Assembly (NCBI GenBank): GCA_903932685.1
Contig: CAIZGX010000046.1
Coordinates: 1 to 64,000, forward strand
From: an uncultured Bacteroidota bacterium
GTDB lineage: Bacteria > Bacteroidota > Bacteroidia > Flavobacteriales_D > Sanyastnellaceae
Reading direction: 5' to 3'
Length of the DNA stretch: 64,000 nt
Shown here: piece after piece, positions 28,444 through 37,021 of the stretch
Layout: every line of letters starts with the position of its first letter
Position numbering within the stretch: the first letter of the stretch is position 1
Position numbers and translations under genes: made by a program
The notes under the pieces: generated by a model
Told to the model about the DNA's origin: nothing
Seen by the model: only the letters and a program-made list of their open reading frames with translations
Database searches by the model: none

Positions 28444-28773
28444 TTATTTCTCTTCTTCTGGGTAACGGAAAAATATAGCTCCTTCCTCCAACTCTTGAAT
28501 AGCTATGCTGTGTGCCTTTGGCAATCTTTCGTAGTAACGTGAGATTTCAATTTGTTCGCGGTTTTCGAAAACCTCTTCCAAGTTGTCTTGGTTGCTACCA
28601 AATTCTTCAAGCTTTTGGCTCAACTCTTCTTTCATTTCACGAGCAATTTGAAAAGTACGTTTGTTCAATAGAACAACAGTTTCAAATAAGTTTCCTTCTA
28701 CTTTCTCGTACAACTCATTCGTATTACGCGTAATGGTTGTTTTAGCTGCCGTTGAGGCTTTATAGTTACTCAT
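28444..28773 (-). CDS. rpoZ: RNA polymerase omega subunit (Bacteroidota type)
   Basis: 109 residues. It carries the Rpb6/omega-like segment NLFETVVLLNKRTFQIAREMKEEL, and ends in the acidic EEGAIFFRYPEEEK typical of the Bacteroidota version. Assembly factor for the beta' subunit. It lies eight bases after bamD and before coaBC, the conserved order in this phylum, which supports the call more than sequence alone. Confidence 0.85.
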   Translation of the reverse strand: MSNYKASTAAKTTITRNTNELYEKVEGNLFETVVLLNKRTFQIAREMKEELSQKLEEFGSNQDNLEEVFENREQIEISRYYERLPKAHSIAIQELEEGAIFFRYPEEEK

Positions 28774-28780
28774 AATAATT

Positions 28781-29581
28781 CTATTTTGTCGTTAATTTCG
28801 TTACCATTTTATCACTCTTTAGATAGAAATCTTCAGCACTATCTAGAAAGGTACTTTTTGGAAAAGCGGATACAAATGTAATATAAGATTCCATTGTTTC
28901 TCTATAACGCTCCAATTTCTTTGTGTCAATACTGCCTTCAGCCAGCAAATATTTACTTTCGATGATCAAAAGCATGGCTTGTTCTCTGAATTTCGATTGC
29001 GGATATTTCTTTAAAAATTCTTGCAGACTGCTTGACGCCGCTTTGTATTTCATGGTTTGAACATAGAGCTCAGCTATTTCAAAATCCTTTTTTTCGATTT
29101 TAAAATTGAGATCGCGAATCATGTGATTTGCCGAATCTCGCAAAGCGCTGTTCGGGTATTGATCTAGGAAATACTGCAATTCATCTACCGCGGTCTTCGA
29201 ATCGGTCTGATCTAAGGTGTAATTAGGAGACAAGCTATAACTACAAAGCGCCGCCATGAATAAACACTCCTCTGCTTTTGGACTTGATGAAAAGGATTTT
29301 GCATAGGACTTAAAATAATAATTGCCCATGTAATAGTCCTTCAAGCAATAATGCGTCTTGGCAAAATAGTAATAGACCTCTTCTGATTGCTGAGTTCCGC
29401 GTGTTAAGCCTATTAGCTCTTCCAACATGGGTAAAGCCTTGAAACACTCACCATCCTCGTAATACTTTTTAGCATTAGCCATTTTCTTTGTAGGGTCAGT
29501 CTCTTTCAAGGCCTTGCTGTACTCAGTACAACCCGAAACTGCTATTGCTAACGCGAATAAGAGGATGATAGATCTTTTCAT
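28781..29581 (-). CDS. bamD: Outer membrane protein assembly factor BamD
   Basis: Lipoprotein of the BAM complex that inserts beta-barrel proteins, 266 residues. Lipobox VSGC (Cys18 or so). TPR-like helical repeats are visible (YYEDGECFKALPMLEEL, YYFAKTHYCLKDYYMGNYYF, LDQYPNSALRDSANHMI, FLKKYPQSKFREQAM). Length and repeat spacing match BamD/YfiO. Periplasmic face of the outer membrane. First gene of bamD-rpoZ. Confidence 0.93.
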   Translation of the reverse strand: MKRSIILLFALAIAVSGCTEYSKALKETDPTKKMANAKKYYEDGECFKALPMLEELIGLTRGTQQSEEVYYYFAKTHYCLKDYYMGNYYFKSYAKSFSSSPKAEECLFMAALCSYSLSPNYTLDQTDSKTAVDELQYFLDQYPNSALRDSANHMIRDLNFKIEKKDFEIAELYVQTMKYKAASSSLQEFLKKYPQSKFREQAMLLIIESKYLLAEGSIDTKKLERYRETMESYITFVSAFPKSTFLDSAEDFYLKSDKMVTKLTTK

Positions 29582-29589
29582 TTCCAGCG

Positions 29590-29623
29590 CAAAAATAGGG
29601 TTTTGCGGTCAAGTAACGGCAAA
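29590..29623 (-). promoter_or_regulatory. Promoter of bamD-rpoZ
   Basis: On the minus strand TTTG (29620-29623), 22 bases, then TATTTTTG (29590-29597), a perfect TAnnTTTG. The transcript would start only a few bases before the ATG, giving a very short leader. Confidence 0.6.
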
Positions 29624-29684
29624 AGAATCACAATCGTCTGTTCACAAGATGATAATTCATAGGTCACATTAGATAATTCCTCAT

Positions 29685-29692
29685 TATTTTTG
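29685..29692 (+). promoter_or_regulatory. -7 box of the alpha-oxoamine synthase gene
   Basis: TATTTTTG matches TAnnTTTG and lies 20 bases before the GTG start. No clear TTG -33 element is seen. Confidence 0.45.
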
Positions 29693-29712
29693 TAATTCTA
29701 AAAAATTTACGC

Positions 29713-30957
29713 GTGGATATATTTGAAAAAATCAAGAACAACAGAGGGCCACTTGGTCAGCACTCTAAAGAATCGCATGGCTATTTTACTTTCCCTAAAT
29801 TAGAAGGTGATATTGGCGCTCACATGACATTCCGTGGGAAACCTGTATTGACGTGGAGTTTGAACAACTACCTTGGTTTAGCAAATCATCCAGATGTTCG
29901 TAAGGCAGACGCAGATGCAGCTGCAGAATGGGGAATGGCGTATCCAATGGGTGCACGAATGATGTCTGGGCAGACCAAATATCACGAGCAACTCGAGCAA
30001 GAACTTGCTGAATTCATGCACAAAGAAGACGCTTTCTTGTTGAACTTCGGTTACCAAGGTTGTATGTCGGCTATTGAAGCCCTTGTAGGAAGACATGATG
30101 TAATTGTATATGATAGTGAGAGCCATGCGTGCATGGTAGACGGTGTTCGTTTGCACCAAGGGAAGCGTTTTGTTTTCCAGCACAACGACATGGAGAGCTT
30201 TGAAAAAATGTTGAACCAAGCGAAGCGCTTAACCGATCAGACCGGTGGTGGAATCTTGGTTATGACTGAAGGCGTATTCGGCATGGCGGGTGATCAAGGA
30301 AAACTGAAAGAAATTGCTGAATTCAAAAAAGTTATTCCTTTCCGTTTATTCGTCGACGATGCACACGGATTCGGTTCTATCGGAAAAGACGGACGTGGTG
30401 CTGGAGATTTCCAAGGGGTGCAAGATCAGATTGATGTTTACTTCGGAACATTCGCGAAAGCAATGGCTACGGTAGGTGCTTTCGTTGCTTCTGAAGAGCA
30501 CGTTATTGAATTCTTGAGATACAACATGCGTTCGCAAACATTCGCGAAGGCGCTTCCATTGCCAATCGTAATTGGCGCTTTGAAGCGCTTAGATATGATT
30601 CGCACAATGCCTGAGCTTCAAGACAACTTATGGAACGTTGCCCGTGCTTTGCAAAGCGGTTTGAAAGAGGCTGGATTCGATATCGGGCATACCAACAGCG
30701 TAGTTACCCCTGTGTTTTTAAAAGGAACTCTGGGTGAAGCCACCAATGTAACCGTTGAGCTTCGTGAAACATATGGCATCTTCTGCTCTATTGTAGTTTA
30801 TCCGGTTGTTCCAAAAGACGTCATCATGTTGCGATTAATTCCAACTACTGTTCACACGCTAGAAGACGTTCGTTACACCATCGAGTGTTTCTCAAAAGTT
30901 CGTGAAAAATTAGAAGCAGGAGAATACAAAGCCGAAAAGATTGCTTCGTGGGGATAG
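29713..30957 (+). CDS. Alpha-oxoamine synthase family PLP enzyme, probable serine palmitoyltransferase
   Basis: 414 residues, GTG start. A class II aminotransferase-fold enzyme that condenses an amino acid with an acyl-CoA. Family marks are WSLNNYLGLANHPDVRKAD, YGMAYPMG-like WGMAYPMGARMMSG, DSESHACMVDGVRLHQGKR, FVDDAHGFGSIG and the PLP Lys in GTFAKAMATVGAF. The group also holds glycine C-acetyltransferase (kbl) and 8-amino-7-oxononanoate synthase (bioF). This Bacteroidota form is usually assigned to sphingolipid synthesis (serine plus palmitoyl-CoA to 3-ketosphinganine), but specificity cannot be settled from sequence. No biotin or threonine-degradation gene is adjacent. It is monocistronic, ending in a strong terminator. 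Confidence 0.85.
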   Translation: MDIFEKIKNNRGPLGQHSKESHGYFTFPKLEGDIGAHMTFRGKPVLTWSLNNYLGLANHPDVRKADADAAAEWGMAYPMGARMMSGQTKYHEQLEQELAEFMHKEDAFLLNFGYQGCMSAIEALVGRHDVIVYDSESHACMVDGVRLHQGKRFVFQHNDMESFEKMLNQAKRLTDQTGGGILVMTEGVFGMAGDQGKLKEIAEFKKVIPFRLFVDDAHGFGSIGKDGRGAGDFQGVQDQIDVYFGTFAKAMATVGAFVASEEHVIEFLRYNMRSQTFAKALPLPIVIGALKRLDMIRTMPELQDNLWNVARALQSGLKEAGFDIGHTNSVVTPVFLKGTLGEATNVTVELRETYGIFCSIVVYPVVPKDVIMLRLIPTTVHTLEDVRYTIECFSKVREKLEAGEYKAEKIASWG

Positions 30958-30983
30958 GATTAATTCCGATTATATATTTATTA

Positions 30984-31014
30984 AAATTGGCTTCTTCGGA
31001 AGCCAATTTGTTTT
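30984..31014 (+). terminator. Terminator of the alpha-oxoamine synthase gene
   Basis: Eleven-base perfect stem (AAATTGGCTTC with GAAGCCAATTT) with TTCG tetraloop, then GTTTT. It ends 25 bases before the next ATG. Confidence 0.88.
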
Positions 31015-31039
31015 AAAGAACTCTCATTATATTTATCAC

Positions 31040-31882
31040 ATGAAAAAATTCTATCATTTAACTTTCGCATTAGGTACAGCTGGAATGCTCTTCTTTGCAG
31101 GAATAGAATCCGATAACGGCAAGGCAGGTGCTACAGGTTCTCCAGGAGAACAAACCTGCAGCCAATCGAATTGTCACACGGGAAGCACCGACAATACTAT
31201 GGGCGGTTCGGTTACACTAACCTCAACTGATTTAGTGAATTGGGAATACACTCCGGGACAAACCTATACGCTTACGGCTACCGTGTCGCAACAAGGAAGA
31301 TCTTTGTTTGGTATTGGTCTTGAGGCATTGCTTCCTTCAGGAGCTAATGCGGGCACATTAACCCCGGGCACTGGCACGACCACCAAAAACGCTACAATTT
31401 CAGGGAACTCAAGGAAAAACATTGTACACAACATGAACGCTGGAGCAACTGCTAACGCCCATTCGTTCACGTTTACGTGGACCGCTCCCGCTACAGATGT
31501 TGGAGCCATAGCCATCTATTACGCAGGTAACGCAACCAACAATAACGGTGCGAAAACCGGTGATTATATTTACAACGCCTCTCAAGTTGTTACCCCTGCG
31601 GGAGTTAGTGTTTCTGAACAAGAGAATTCACCTTTCACTTTTTCGTTTTATCCAAATCCAACTACAGAAAACATTACCGTGAATTATTCATTGGAAGAAT
31701 CTGCCAAGATTCAATATGTAATTTATGATTTAACTGGAAAGAAAGTTCAAACTGAATCTGCTACTCGCTTCCCTGGTGCTCAGCAACAAAGCATCGATGT
31801 GAACAGCCTTCAGGCGGGAACATACTTGCTAAGTTTGAATTTAAACGGAAACGTTATCACCAAGAGATTCGTGAAGAAATAA
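31040..31882 (+). CDS. Secreted choice-of-anchor V-type protein with T9SS type A sorting domain
   Basis: 280 residues from ATG 31040; the frame is open further upstream but the terminator there and the signal peptide (MKKFYHLTFALGTAGMLFFAG) fix the start. The mature N-terminus has GSPGEQTCSQSNCHTGS, the site where related proteins carry CxxCH. A beta-rich domain follows (YTPGQTYTLTATVSQ, FTFTWTAPATDVGAIAIYYAGN), like Reelin/choice-of-anchor V domains. The last 75 residues are a sorting domain (FYPNPTTENITVNY, then YDLTGKKVQ, ending KRFVKK). It is a cell-surface or secreted T9SS cargo. Here the motif is C-x4-C-H (Cys40, Cys45, His46), an altered heme-c-like site. Confidence 0.87.
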   Translation: MKKFYHLTFALGTAGMLFFAGIESDNGKAGATGSPGEQTCSQSNCHTGSTDNTMGGSVTLTSTDLVNWEYTPGQTYTLTATVSQQGRSLFGIGLEALLPSGANAGTLTPGTGTTTKNATISGNSRKNIVHNMNAGATANAHSFTFTWTAPATDVGAIAIYYAGNATNNNGAKTGDYIYNASQVVTPAGVSVSEQENSPFTFSFYPNPTTENITVNYSLEESAKIQYVIYDLTGKKVQTESATRFPGAQQQSIDVNSLQAGTYLLSLNLNGNVITKRFVKK

Positions 31883-31901
31883 AAGCTTTTTCAAAGCATA
31901 A

Positions 31902-31929
31902 AAAAAGAGCACCACTTGGTGCTCTTTTT
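31902..31929. terminator. Bidirectional terminator between T9SS cargo gene and pdhC
   Basis: AAAAAGAGCACC - ACTT - GGTGCTCTTTTT perfect stem with T-runs on both strands, between convergent genes. Confidence 0.92.
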
Positions 31930-31945
31930 ACTTTAGTATCTATTA

Positions 31946-33202
31946 TCAGATGAACATCAATACCGGTTCTTCCAACATTGCTTTTAACGTTTGAAGGAAT
32001 GCCGAACCAGATGCTCCGTCAACTACACGGTGATCACAGCTCAATGTCAATTTCATGGTGTGTCCAGGCACTACAGCACCGTCCTTCACAACAGGAACTT
32101 GACGAATGGCACCAACAGCAAGGATACATGCGTCTGGTGGATTCACAATTGCCGTGAACTCTTCAATCCCGAACATGCCCAAATTTGAAATGGTAAAGGT
32201 GTTTCCTTCCCAATCAGATGGTTGAAGTTTTTTGTTCTTTGCTTTCTCTGCGAATGTTTTCACTTCTTGATTAATCTGAGCCAATGTCTTGGTATCAGCA
32301 AATCTCACAACGGGAACCAACAACCCTTCTTCAACTGCCACCGCTATGCCCATGTGAACGTGGTGGTTGTATCGAATGGTATCTCCTTGCCATGATGAAT
32401 TTACCTTGGGGTGTTGTTTCAAAGCCAATGCTGTGGCCTTAACAACCATATCGTTGAATGATACTTTCGAACCGGTTGCTGCATTCATTGCTGCACGCGC
32501 TTCAACCGCTCTTCCCATATTAATTTCCATGGTTAGATAGAAATGCGGTGCCGTGAATTTGCTTTCAGCTAAACGACGCGCAATGGTTTTACGCATTTGC
32601 GAAACGTTCTCTTCGGTATAAGATTCAACAGCCGATGCTGATTGCACAGATGCACCCGCCATAAAGGCATCAACGTCTCTTCTCACAATACGTCCGCCAT
32701 CTCCTGAACCAGGAATGTACTGAAGCGGCAATCCTTTGTCTTCGGCTAATTTCTTTGCTAGGGGACTCACACGCATGCGTCCATCATTGAACGGAACAGG
32801 CGCTGCTGCTGGGGAATGTGCCGCAGCAACTGGTGTTTGAGAAACAACGGCCTTCGGAGCCTCAGCCACCGGCGCTTTTGGGGCAGGGGCAGCAGCAACT
32901 GGCGCTTCTTCCTTCGCTGCAGGAGCAGCGCCTTCAGCAGCAACAATAGCCGAAACGTCTTCACCTTCCTTTCCAAACACAGCAAGCAAAGCATCTACTG
33001 CAACAGTTTTTCCTTTCTCTACTCCTATGTACAGAAGAACTCCGTCTACATACGATTCAAACTCCATGGTAGCTTTGTCGGTTTCAATTTCCGCCAACAA
33101 TTCACCACTTTTTACTTTATCTCCCACCTTCTTGTGCCAAGCCGCAACGGTTCCATCCGTCATGGTGTCACTTAGTTTGGGCATACGAACTATTTCAGCC
33201 AT
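31946..33202 (-). CDS. pdhC: Pyruvate dehydrogenase complex E2, dihydrolipoamide acetyltransferase
   Basis: 418 residues. One N-terminal lipoyl domain with the lipoylated Lys in ETDKATMEFES (about residue 43). An Ala/Pro/Lys-rich flexible linker (about 85-130). A peripheral-subunit-binding domain RVSPLAKKLAEDKGL. A C-terminal acyltransferase domain with the catalytic His in CDHRVVDGASG. It transfers the acetyl group to CoA. Ten bases after pdhA. The E1 beta and E3 genes are not in the window; in many Bacteroidota E1 beta is elsewhere. Confidence 0.95.
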   Translation of the reverse strand: MAEIVRMPKLSDTMTDGTVAAWHKKVGDKVKSGELLAEIETDKATMEFESYVDGVLLYIGVEKGKTVAVDALLAVFGKEGEDVSAIVAAEGAAPAAKEEAPVAAAPAPKAPVAEAPKAVVSQTPVAAAHSPAAAPVPFNDGRMRVSPLAKKLAEDKGLPLQYIPGSGDGGRIVRRDVDAFMAGASVQSASAVESYTEENVSQMRKTIARRLAESKFTAPHFYLTMEINMGRAVEARAAMNAATGSKVSFNDMVVKATALALKQHPKVNSSWQGDTIRYNHHVHMGIAVAVEEGLLVPVVRFADTKTLAQINQEVKTFAEKAKNKKLQPSDWEGNTFTISNLGMFGIEEFTAIVNPPDACILAVGAIRQVPVVKDGAVVPGHTMKLTLSCDHRVVDGASGSAFLQTLKAMLEEPVLMFI

Positions 33203-33212
33203 AATTTTTTTA

Positions 33213-34247
33213 TTAGTCGGTTACGTAAGGGTAATCGTCGTGAGAATATACGTCTTTATAAATTTCTTCTTTTTCTGGCAGTGGCGAGTTTTCAGCGAAT
33301 TCCACTGATTCTAGAACTACTGCTTTAATCTCCTCTTCCATTGCTTCAATTTCCTTTTCGGTCATCCACTTGTTATCGCGAATCTTTCTCAAGACAAAAT
33401 CAATCGGATCTTTTTCAATATACTCTTGAACCTCTTCCTTGCTACGGTATTTCTGAGGATCACTCATACTGTGACCTTTGTAGCGATAGGTTTGAATGTC
33501 TAACAACGTTGGACCTTCGCCTGCTCTTCCTCTTGCAACCGCGCGGTCGAATGCTTCAGCAACAGCTTCCGGATTCATTCCATCTACAGACTCTGATGGC
33601 ATTTCGAAACTAGCACCCAATGTTTTCAAATCGGTTACGTTTGACGTACGTTCAACAGAAGTTCCCATAGCATATTGATTGTTTTCAATAACGAAAATGC
33701 AAGGAATCTTCCATGTCATTGCCATGTTGAACGTCTCATACAAAGCACCTTGACGTGCGGCTCCGTCTCCGAAGAAACAAACCGTCACGTGATCTTCACC
33801 TCTGTATTTATCAGCGAAAGCAATACCCGCTCCCATTGGAATCTGAGCTCCAACAATTCCGTGTCCACCAAACAAATTTCTTTCTTTGTCGAACATGTGC
33901 ATAGAGCCACCTTTTCCTTTCGAAAGTCCCGTTGACCTTCCGTAAAGTTCAGCCATTACACGGTTAGGATCTGAACCCATTACCAACGGATGAGCGTGAT
34001 CGCGATAAGCCGTAATAACCTTATCGGTTGGCTTAATCGCTTCCATCATTCCAGATAGAACGGCCTCTTGTCCAATGTACAAGTGGCAGAAACCACCGAA
34101 TTTTTGTTGGATGTACAACTGACCGCACTTCTCTTCGAACTTGCGCATCAATAGCATTTCACGATACCACTTCAAATAAGTAGCCTTTGTAAAGCGCTCT
34201 CCTGTAGGGGTTGACGCATTTTTAGTTGACTTCGACGCTGTTGCCAT
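33213..34247 (-). CDS. pdhA: Pyruvate dehydrogenase E1 component, alpha subunit
   Basis: Thiamine-diphosphate-dependent decarboxylase half, 344 residues. The ThDP motif runs from GDGAARQG to ENN (about residues 167-197). Other marks are GFCHLYIGQEAV, YRDHAHPL, GKGGSMHMF with HGIVGAQIP, and the phosphorylation-loop-like YRYKGHSMSDPQKYRSKEEV (in parts YRYKGHSMSDP). Paired with pdhC on one transcript. A strong promoter and a palindrome lie just upstream. Confidence 0.95.
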   Translation of the reverse strand: MATASKSTKNASTPTGERFTKATYLKWYREMLLMRKFEEKCGQLYIQQKFGGFCHLYIGQEAVLSGMMEAIKPTDKVITAYRDHAHPLVMGSDPNRVMAELYGRSTGLSKGKGGSMHMFDKERNLFGGHGIVGAQIPMGAGIAFADKYRGEDHVTVCFFGDGAARQGALYETFNMAMTWKIPCIFVIENNQYAMGTSVERTSNVTDLKTLGASFEMPSESVDGMNPEAVAEAFDRAVARGRAGEGPTLLDIQTYRYKGHSMSDPQKYRSKEEVQEYIEKDPIDFVLRKIRDNKWMTEKEIEAMEEEIKAVVLESVEFAENSPLPEKEEIYKDVYSHDDYPYVTD

Positions 34248-34263
34248 AATTTTTTGTTCCTTG

Positions 34264-34292
34264 CAAATATAGTTAGGAAGGCCTTGTTCAAA
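34264..34292 (-). promoter_or_regulatory. Promoter of pdhA-pdhC
   Basis: On the minus strand TTTG (34289-34292), 17 bases, then TATATTTG (34264-34271), one of the best promoter matches in the window. The transcript would start about 10 bases before ATG 34247. Confidence 0.7.
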
Positions 34293-34308
34293 AAGACTTC
34301 CTCCAAAA

Positions 34309-34325
34309 AGTGTACAATGTACACT
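34309..34325. promoter_or_regulatory. Perfect 17-bp palindrome between pheS and pdhA
   Basis: AGTGTACA-A-TGTACACT. It is also two copies of the palindrome TGTACA one base apart. It sits 17 bases upstream of the -33 box of pdhA and 19 bases after the pheS stop. As an operator it would control pdhAC; because T residues follow on the minus strand it could also be a weak pheS terminator. Which one is not decided by sequence. Confidence 0.5.
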
Positions 34326-34343
34326 ACCTTATTGTAAAAAATA

Positions 34344-35366
34344 CTATATGGTTTTCTTGAATTGGTTCAAGAAGCGCATATCGTTTTCGAAGAAATGTCT
34401 CAAATCATCAACCCCATATCGCAACATGGCAATTCGTTCGATTCCCATTCCAAATGCAAACCCGGAATATTTCTCTGAATCAATGCCTGAGGCTGATAAG
34501 ACACTTGGGTCTACCATTCCGCATCCCATAATTTCTAACCAACCTGTACCTTTCGTAATTCTATGATCAGCCGCTGTTTCCAATCCCCAGTATACATCCA
34601 TCTCAGCACTTGGCTCTGTGAATGGGAAGTAAGAAGGACGCAAACGAATCTTCGCTTTTCCGAAAAACGCTTCTGTAAACATTTGAAGCACTTGCTTCAT
34701 GTCGGCAAAAGAAACACCTTCGTCAATGTACAATCCTTCAATCTGATGGAATTGACAATGCGCGCGACTTGAGATTGCTTCATTTCGGTAAACCCTTCCT
34801 GGCATAACAATGCGAATGGGAGGCTTAGTGGTTTCCATCACTCGCACTTGCACACTGCTTGTGTGGGTGCGAAGAACAGTATCCGGTTGTCCTTCCACAA
34901 AAAACGTATCCTGCATATCGCGAGCGGGATGCTCCGGCGAGAAATTCAATCCTGAGAATACATGCCAATCGTCTTCAATCTCTGGTCCGTCTTCCACACT
35001 GAATCCCATGCGCTCAAAAATGGAAAGTATTTCTTCGCGAACCAGTTGCAAAGGATGTCTGCTTCCGTGTATCCACTCTCCGTATGGGCGAGTGAAATCC
35101 GGAACTTCAACGTCACCTTTATTCGATTTGAATTGCAAAGAACCTTCATCTATTTTTTCTTGAACGGCAGTTTTCAATCCATTCATTACTGCTCCTACCG
35201 CCTTTTTTTCTTCGTTTGGAATGGCCTTGAAGGCCTCGAACAAATCGTTCAAAATGCCCTTTCTTCCTAAATATTTCACACGAAAAGCCTCTACCTCATC
35301 AGCAGAGTTGAGTTGGGTGGAAGCAACTTCTAGTTTCAGTTGCTCTATTTGTTCAACCAAACTCAC
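34344..35366 (-). CDS. pheS: Phenylalanyl-tRNA synthetase alpha subunit
   Basis: Class II aminoacyl-tRNA synthetase catalytic subunit, 340 residues. An N-terminal coiled coil (1-90) is followed by motif 1 region HPLQLVREEILSIFERMGF, motif 2 RVYRNEAISSRAHCQFHQIEG and motif 3 GFAFGMGIERIAMLRYG. The beta subunit gene pheT is not adjacent, so the operon is split, as is common in this phylum. Its start overlaps the stop of the upstream cyclophilin by four bases. Confidence 0.96.
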   Translation of the reverse strand: MSLVEQIEQLKLEVASTQLNSADEVEAFRVKYLGRKGILNDLFEAFKAIPNEEKKAVGAVMNGLKTAVQEKIDEGSLQFKSNKGDVEVPDFTRPYGEWIHGSRHPLQLVREEILSIFERMGFSVEDGPEIEDDWHVFSGLNFSPEHPARDMQDTFFVEGQPDTVLRTHTSSVQVRVMETTKPPIRIVMPGRVYRNEAISSRAHCQFHQIEGLYIDEGVSFADMKQVLQMFTEAFFGKAKIRLRPSYFPFTEPSAEMDVYWGLETAADHRITKGTGWLEIMGCGMVDPSVLSASGIDSEKYSGFAFGMGIERIAMLRYGVDDLRHFFENDMRFLNQFKKTI

Positions 35367-36148
35367 TTGATCACCTCCATTTTCATGCTAATGTCTTGAA
35401 GTGGTCTGTCACCTGCAGCAGTTGGCATGGAAAGAATCTTGTCAAGTACATCTAATCCTTCTACAACTTCTCCGAAAACGGTGTAATCCATATCTAGCTG
35501 AGCAGTACCCCCAACGGTCTTGTATAGTTCACGCTGCTCTGGAGTGTATGCGAAATTCGCATTCTTTTGCTTCACGTATTGCTCAACTTGATTGATCTGG
35601 GCGTCTGTCATGGCTTGTCCTTGAGCAATGTAGAACTGACTTCCACTCGACGCTTTCGTTGGATTAGCAAAATCGCCTTGACGCGCAGCCGCAAGTGCTC
35701 CTTTCTTATGAATGAAGTTCGAATTGAATTCCGCTGGAACGGTGTACCCCGGACCACCCATTCCCAATTGCGTTCCTGCATCTGCTCCGCGACTGTTTGG
35801 GTCCCCTCCTTGAGCCATAAACCCACGGATACAACGGTGGAATAGCAAATCATTGTAAAAGCCTGATTCCACCAACTTAATGAAATTATCTCTGTGCTGC
35901 GGGGTTTCGTCATAAAGACGAATAACCATATCGCCTAATGACGTTGAAACCTTAATACGTGTGTTGGTGTGATCTGTTTGCATGTTGTTATTTGTTTGAT
36001 TTTCTTTATTTTCAATAGGTACAGGCTCTCCAATGGTTAAATTAGAAGTGCCATTGTTAACGGGTTCTTGCGATTTACATCCAGTTGCATTCAAGAATAA
36101 GAGGAAAGAAAAAATAGCTAAACCGCAGAAAGATAGACGTGAATTCAT
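35363..36148 (-). CDS. Lipoprotein peptidyl-prolyl cis-trans isomerase, cyclophilin type
   Basis: 261 residues. Lipobox ATGC after a hydrophobic leader (Cys24), then a Thr/Asn-rich spacer to residue 60. The cyclophilin domain follows with TSLGDMVIRLYDETPQHRDNFIKL, FHRCIRGFMAQGGDP, and SSGSQFYIAQGQ. The active-site Arg (HRCI) and Gln/Gly (MAQGGDP) are present. An insert around residues 185-215 (QINQVEQYVKQKNANF) is commonly seen in Bacteroidota paralogues. Likely a periplasmic or outer-membrane foldase. Coupled to pheS by a four-base overlap. Confidence 0.92.
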   Translation of the reverse strand: MNSRLSFCGLAIFSFLLFLNATGCKSQEPVNNGTSNLTIGEPVPIENKENQTNNNMQTDHTNTRIKVSTSLGDMVIRLYDETPQHRDNFIKLVESGFYNDLLFHRCIRGFMAQGGDPNSRGADAGTQLGMGGPGYTVPAEFNSNFIHKKGALAAARQGDFANPTKASSGSQFYIAQGQAMTDAQINQVEQYVKQKNANFAYTPEQRELYKTVGGTAQLDMDYTVFGEVVEGLDVLDKILSMPTAAGDRPLQDISMKMEVIK

Positions 36149-36210
36149 TTTTTTTTCTTTAATTTGTGATACTTAACCGATTAATCTTCGACAAAATTAA
36201 GCAAACGTCT

Positions 36211-36597
36211 ATGAAGGCTACACGAACTTTTCAATTTGTTTTAGGAATTTTATTTCTAGTGGGAACTACAATGACTTTAACTTCATGTGTTAAAGAAGAA
36301 CCAACCGTGGCGGTAGTTCATGTTGTAGATGCAAACGGCGATCCTGTGCAGGGAGCTTCAGTGCGTTTGTACGGTTCACCTTCTCAAACTCCTCCTCCTC
36401 CAAATGCTATTGCATTGGATACCACATTAACAACAGATGCCACTGGAACAGTAACAATGGATTATTCTGAAAACTACAAACTTGGTCAAGCTGGGTTTGC
36501 CGTTTTAGACATTGAAGCTTACAAGGGTGCCCTTTATGGCGTTGGCATCATTAAGATTGAAGAGCAAGAAACAACTGAGGTAACAATAGAGATTTAA
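36211..36597 (+). CDS. Small lipoprotein with transthyretin-like (carboxypeptidase-regulatory-like) fold
   Basis: 128 residues from ATG 36211, which gives the lipoprotein signal MKATRTFQFVLGILF and lipobox TSC (Cys27). The mature part has the pattern VVHVVDANGDPVQGASVRLYG, then TDATGTVTMDYSE, as in small beta-sandwich CarboxypepD_reg-like domains. Function unknown; probably an envelope-surface lipoprotein. Divergent from the cyclophilin gene; its stop is three bases from the convergent neighbour. Confidence 0.72.
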   Translation: MKATRTFQFVLGILFLVGTTMTLTSCVKEEPTVAVVHVVDANGDPVQGASVRLYGSPSQTPPPPNAIALDTTLTTDATGTVTMDYSENYKLGQAGFAVLDIEAYKGALYGVGIIKIEEQETTEVTIEI

Positions 36598-36600
36598 TCT

Positions 36601-36936
36601 CTACGCTTCGTTTCCGAAGTATTTCATCATTGCCTTTTTTAATAGAATTTCCTGATCTCCTGGACTCAACACCGGGAGATCTTCTTTTTTAACAAAGTGT
36701 GGCCATCCGTCTACGTCTCTTCCCTCAAACTCATAATACCCGTATGGTTCTAATAATGTGCATACGGCCACGTGCATGAGTTCCAACTTTTGATCTTTCT
36801 TGAATTTCAAATCGAATATCCCCAGTTCCTGCAGTCCAATTAACAGGAGAATAGCCGAGTAATCTAGGGTTTCGCCAAAATTCTTCGAGGCTGTTTCCAA
36901 CGTTTCTTTCCACTTCTTCTCGAACAAATAATCCAT
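36601..36936 (-). CDS. Conserved hypothetical protein
   Basis: 111 residues, no signal peptide or membrane segment. Mixed helical protein with LDYSAILLLIGLQELGIFDLKFKKDQKLELMHVA and GRDVDGWPHF segments (each read in part). I have the impression of a small conserved Bacteroidota protein but cannot name a family. Normal codon use and a good fit between neighbours argue it is real. Confidence 0.65.
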   Translation of the reverse strand: MDYLFEKKWKETLETASKNFGETLDYSAILLLIGLQELGIFDLKFKKDQKLELMHVAVCTLLEPYGYYEFEGRDVDGWPHFVKKEDLPVLSPGDQEILLKKAMMKYFGNEA

Positions 36937-37021
36937 TATCGTGTGTTTTTAAAAAAAAATATTTTAAAAAATGTAACCTTTTTTGGCGAAGGTAGGTATA
37001 CCCCTACATAACTATCACGTC

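Noticed and set aside
32816-33175. Open frame of 119 codons on the plus strand inside pdhC
   Set aside because: Antisense to the low-complexity Ala/Pro linker and lipoyl region of a well-supported gene; its translation looks compositionally odd.
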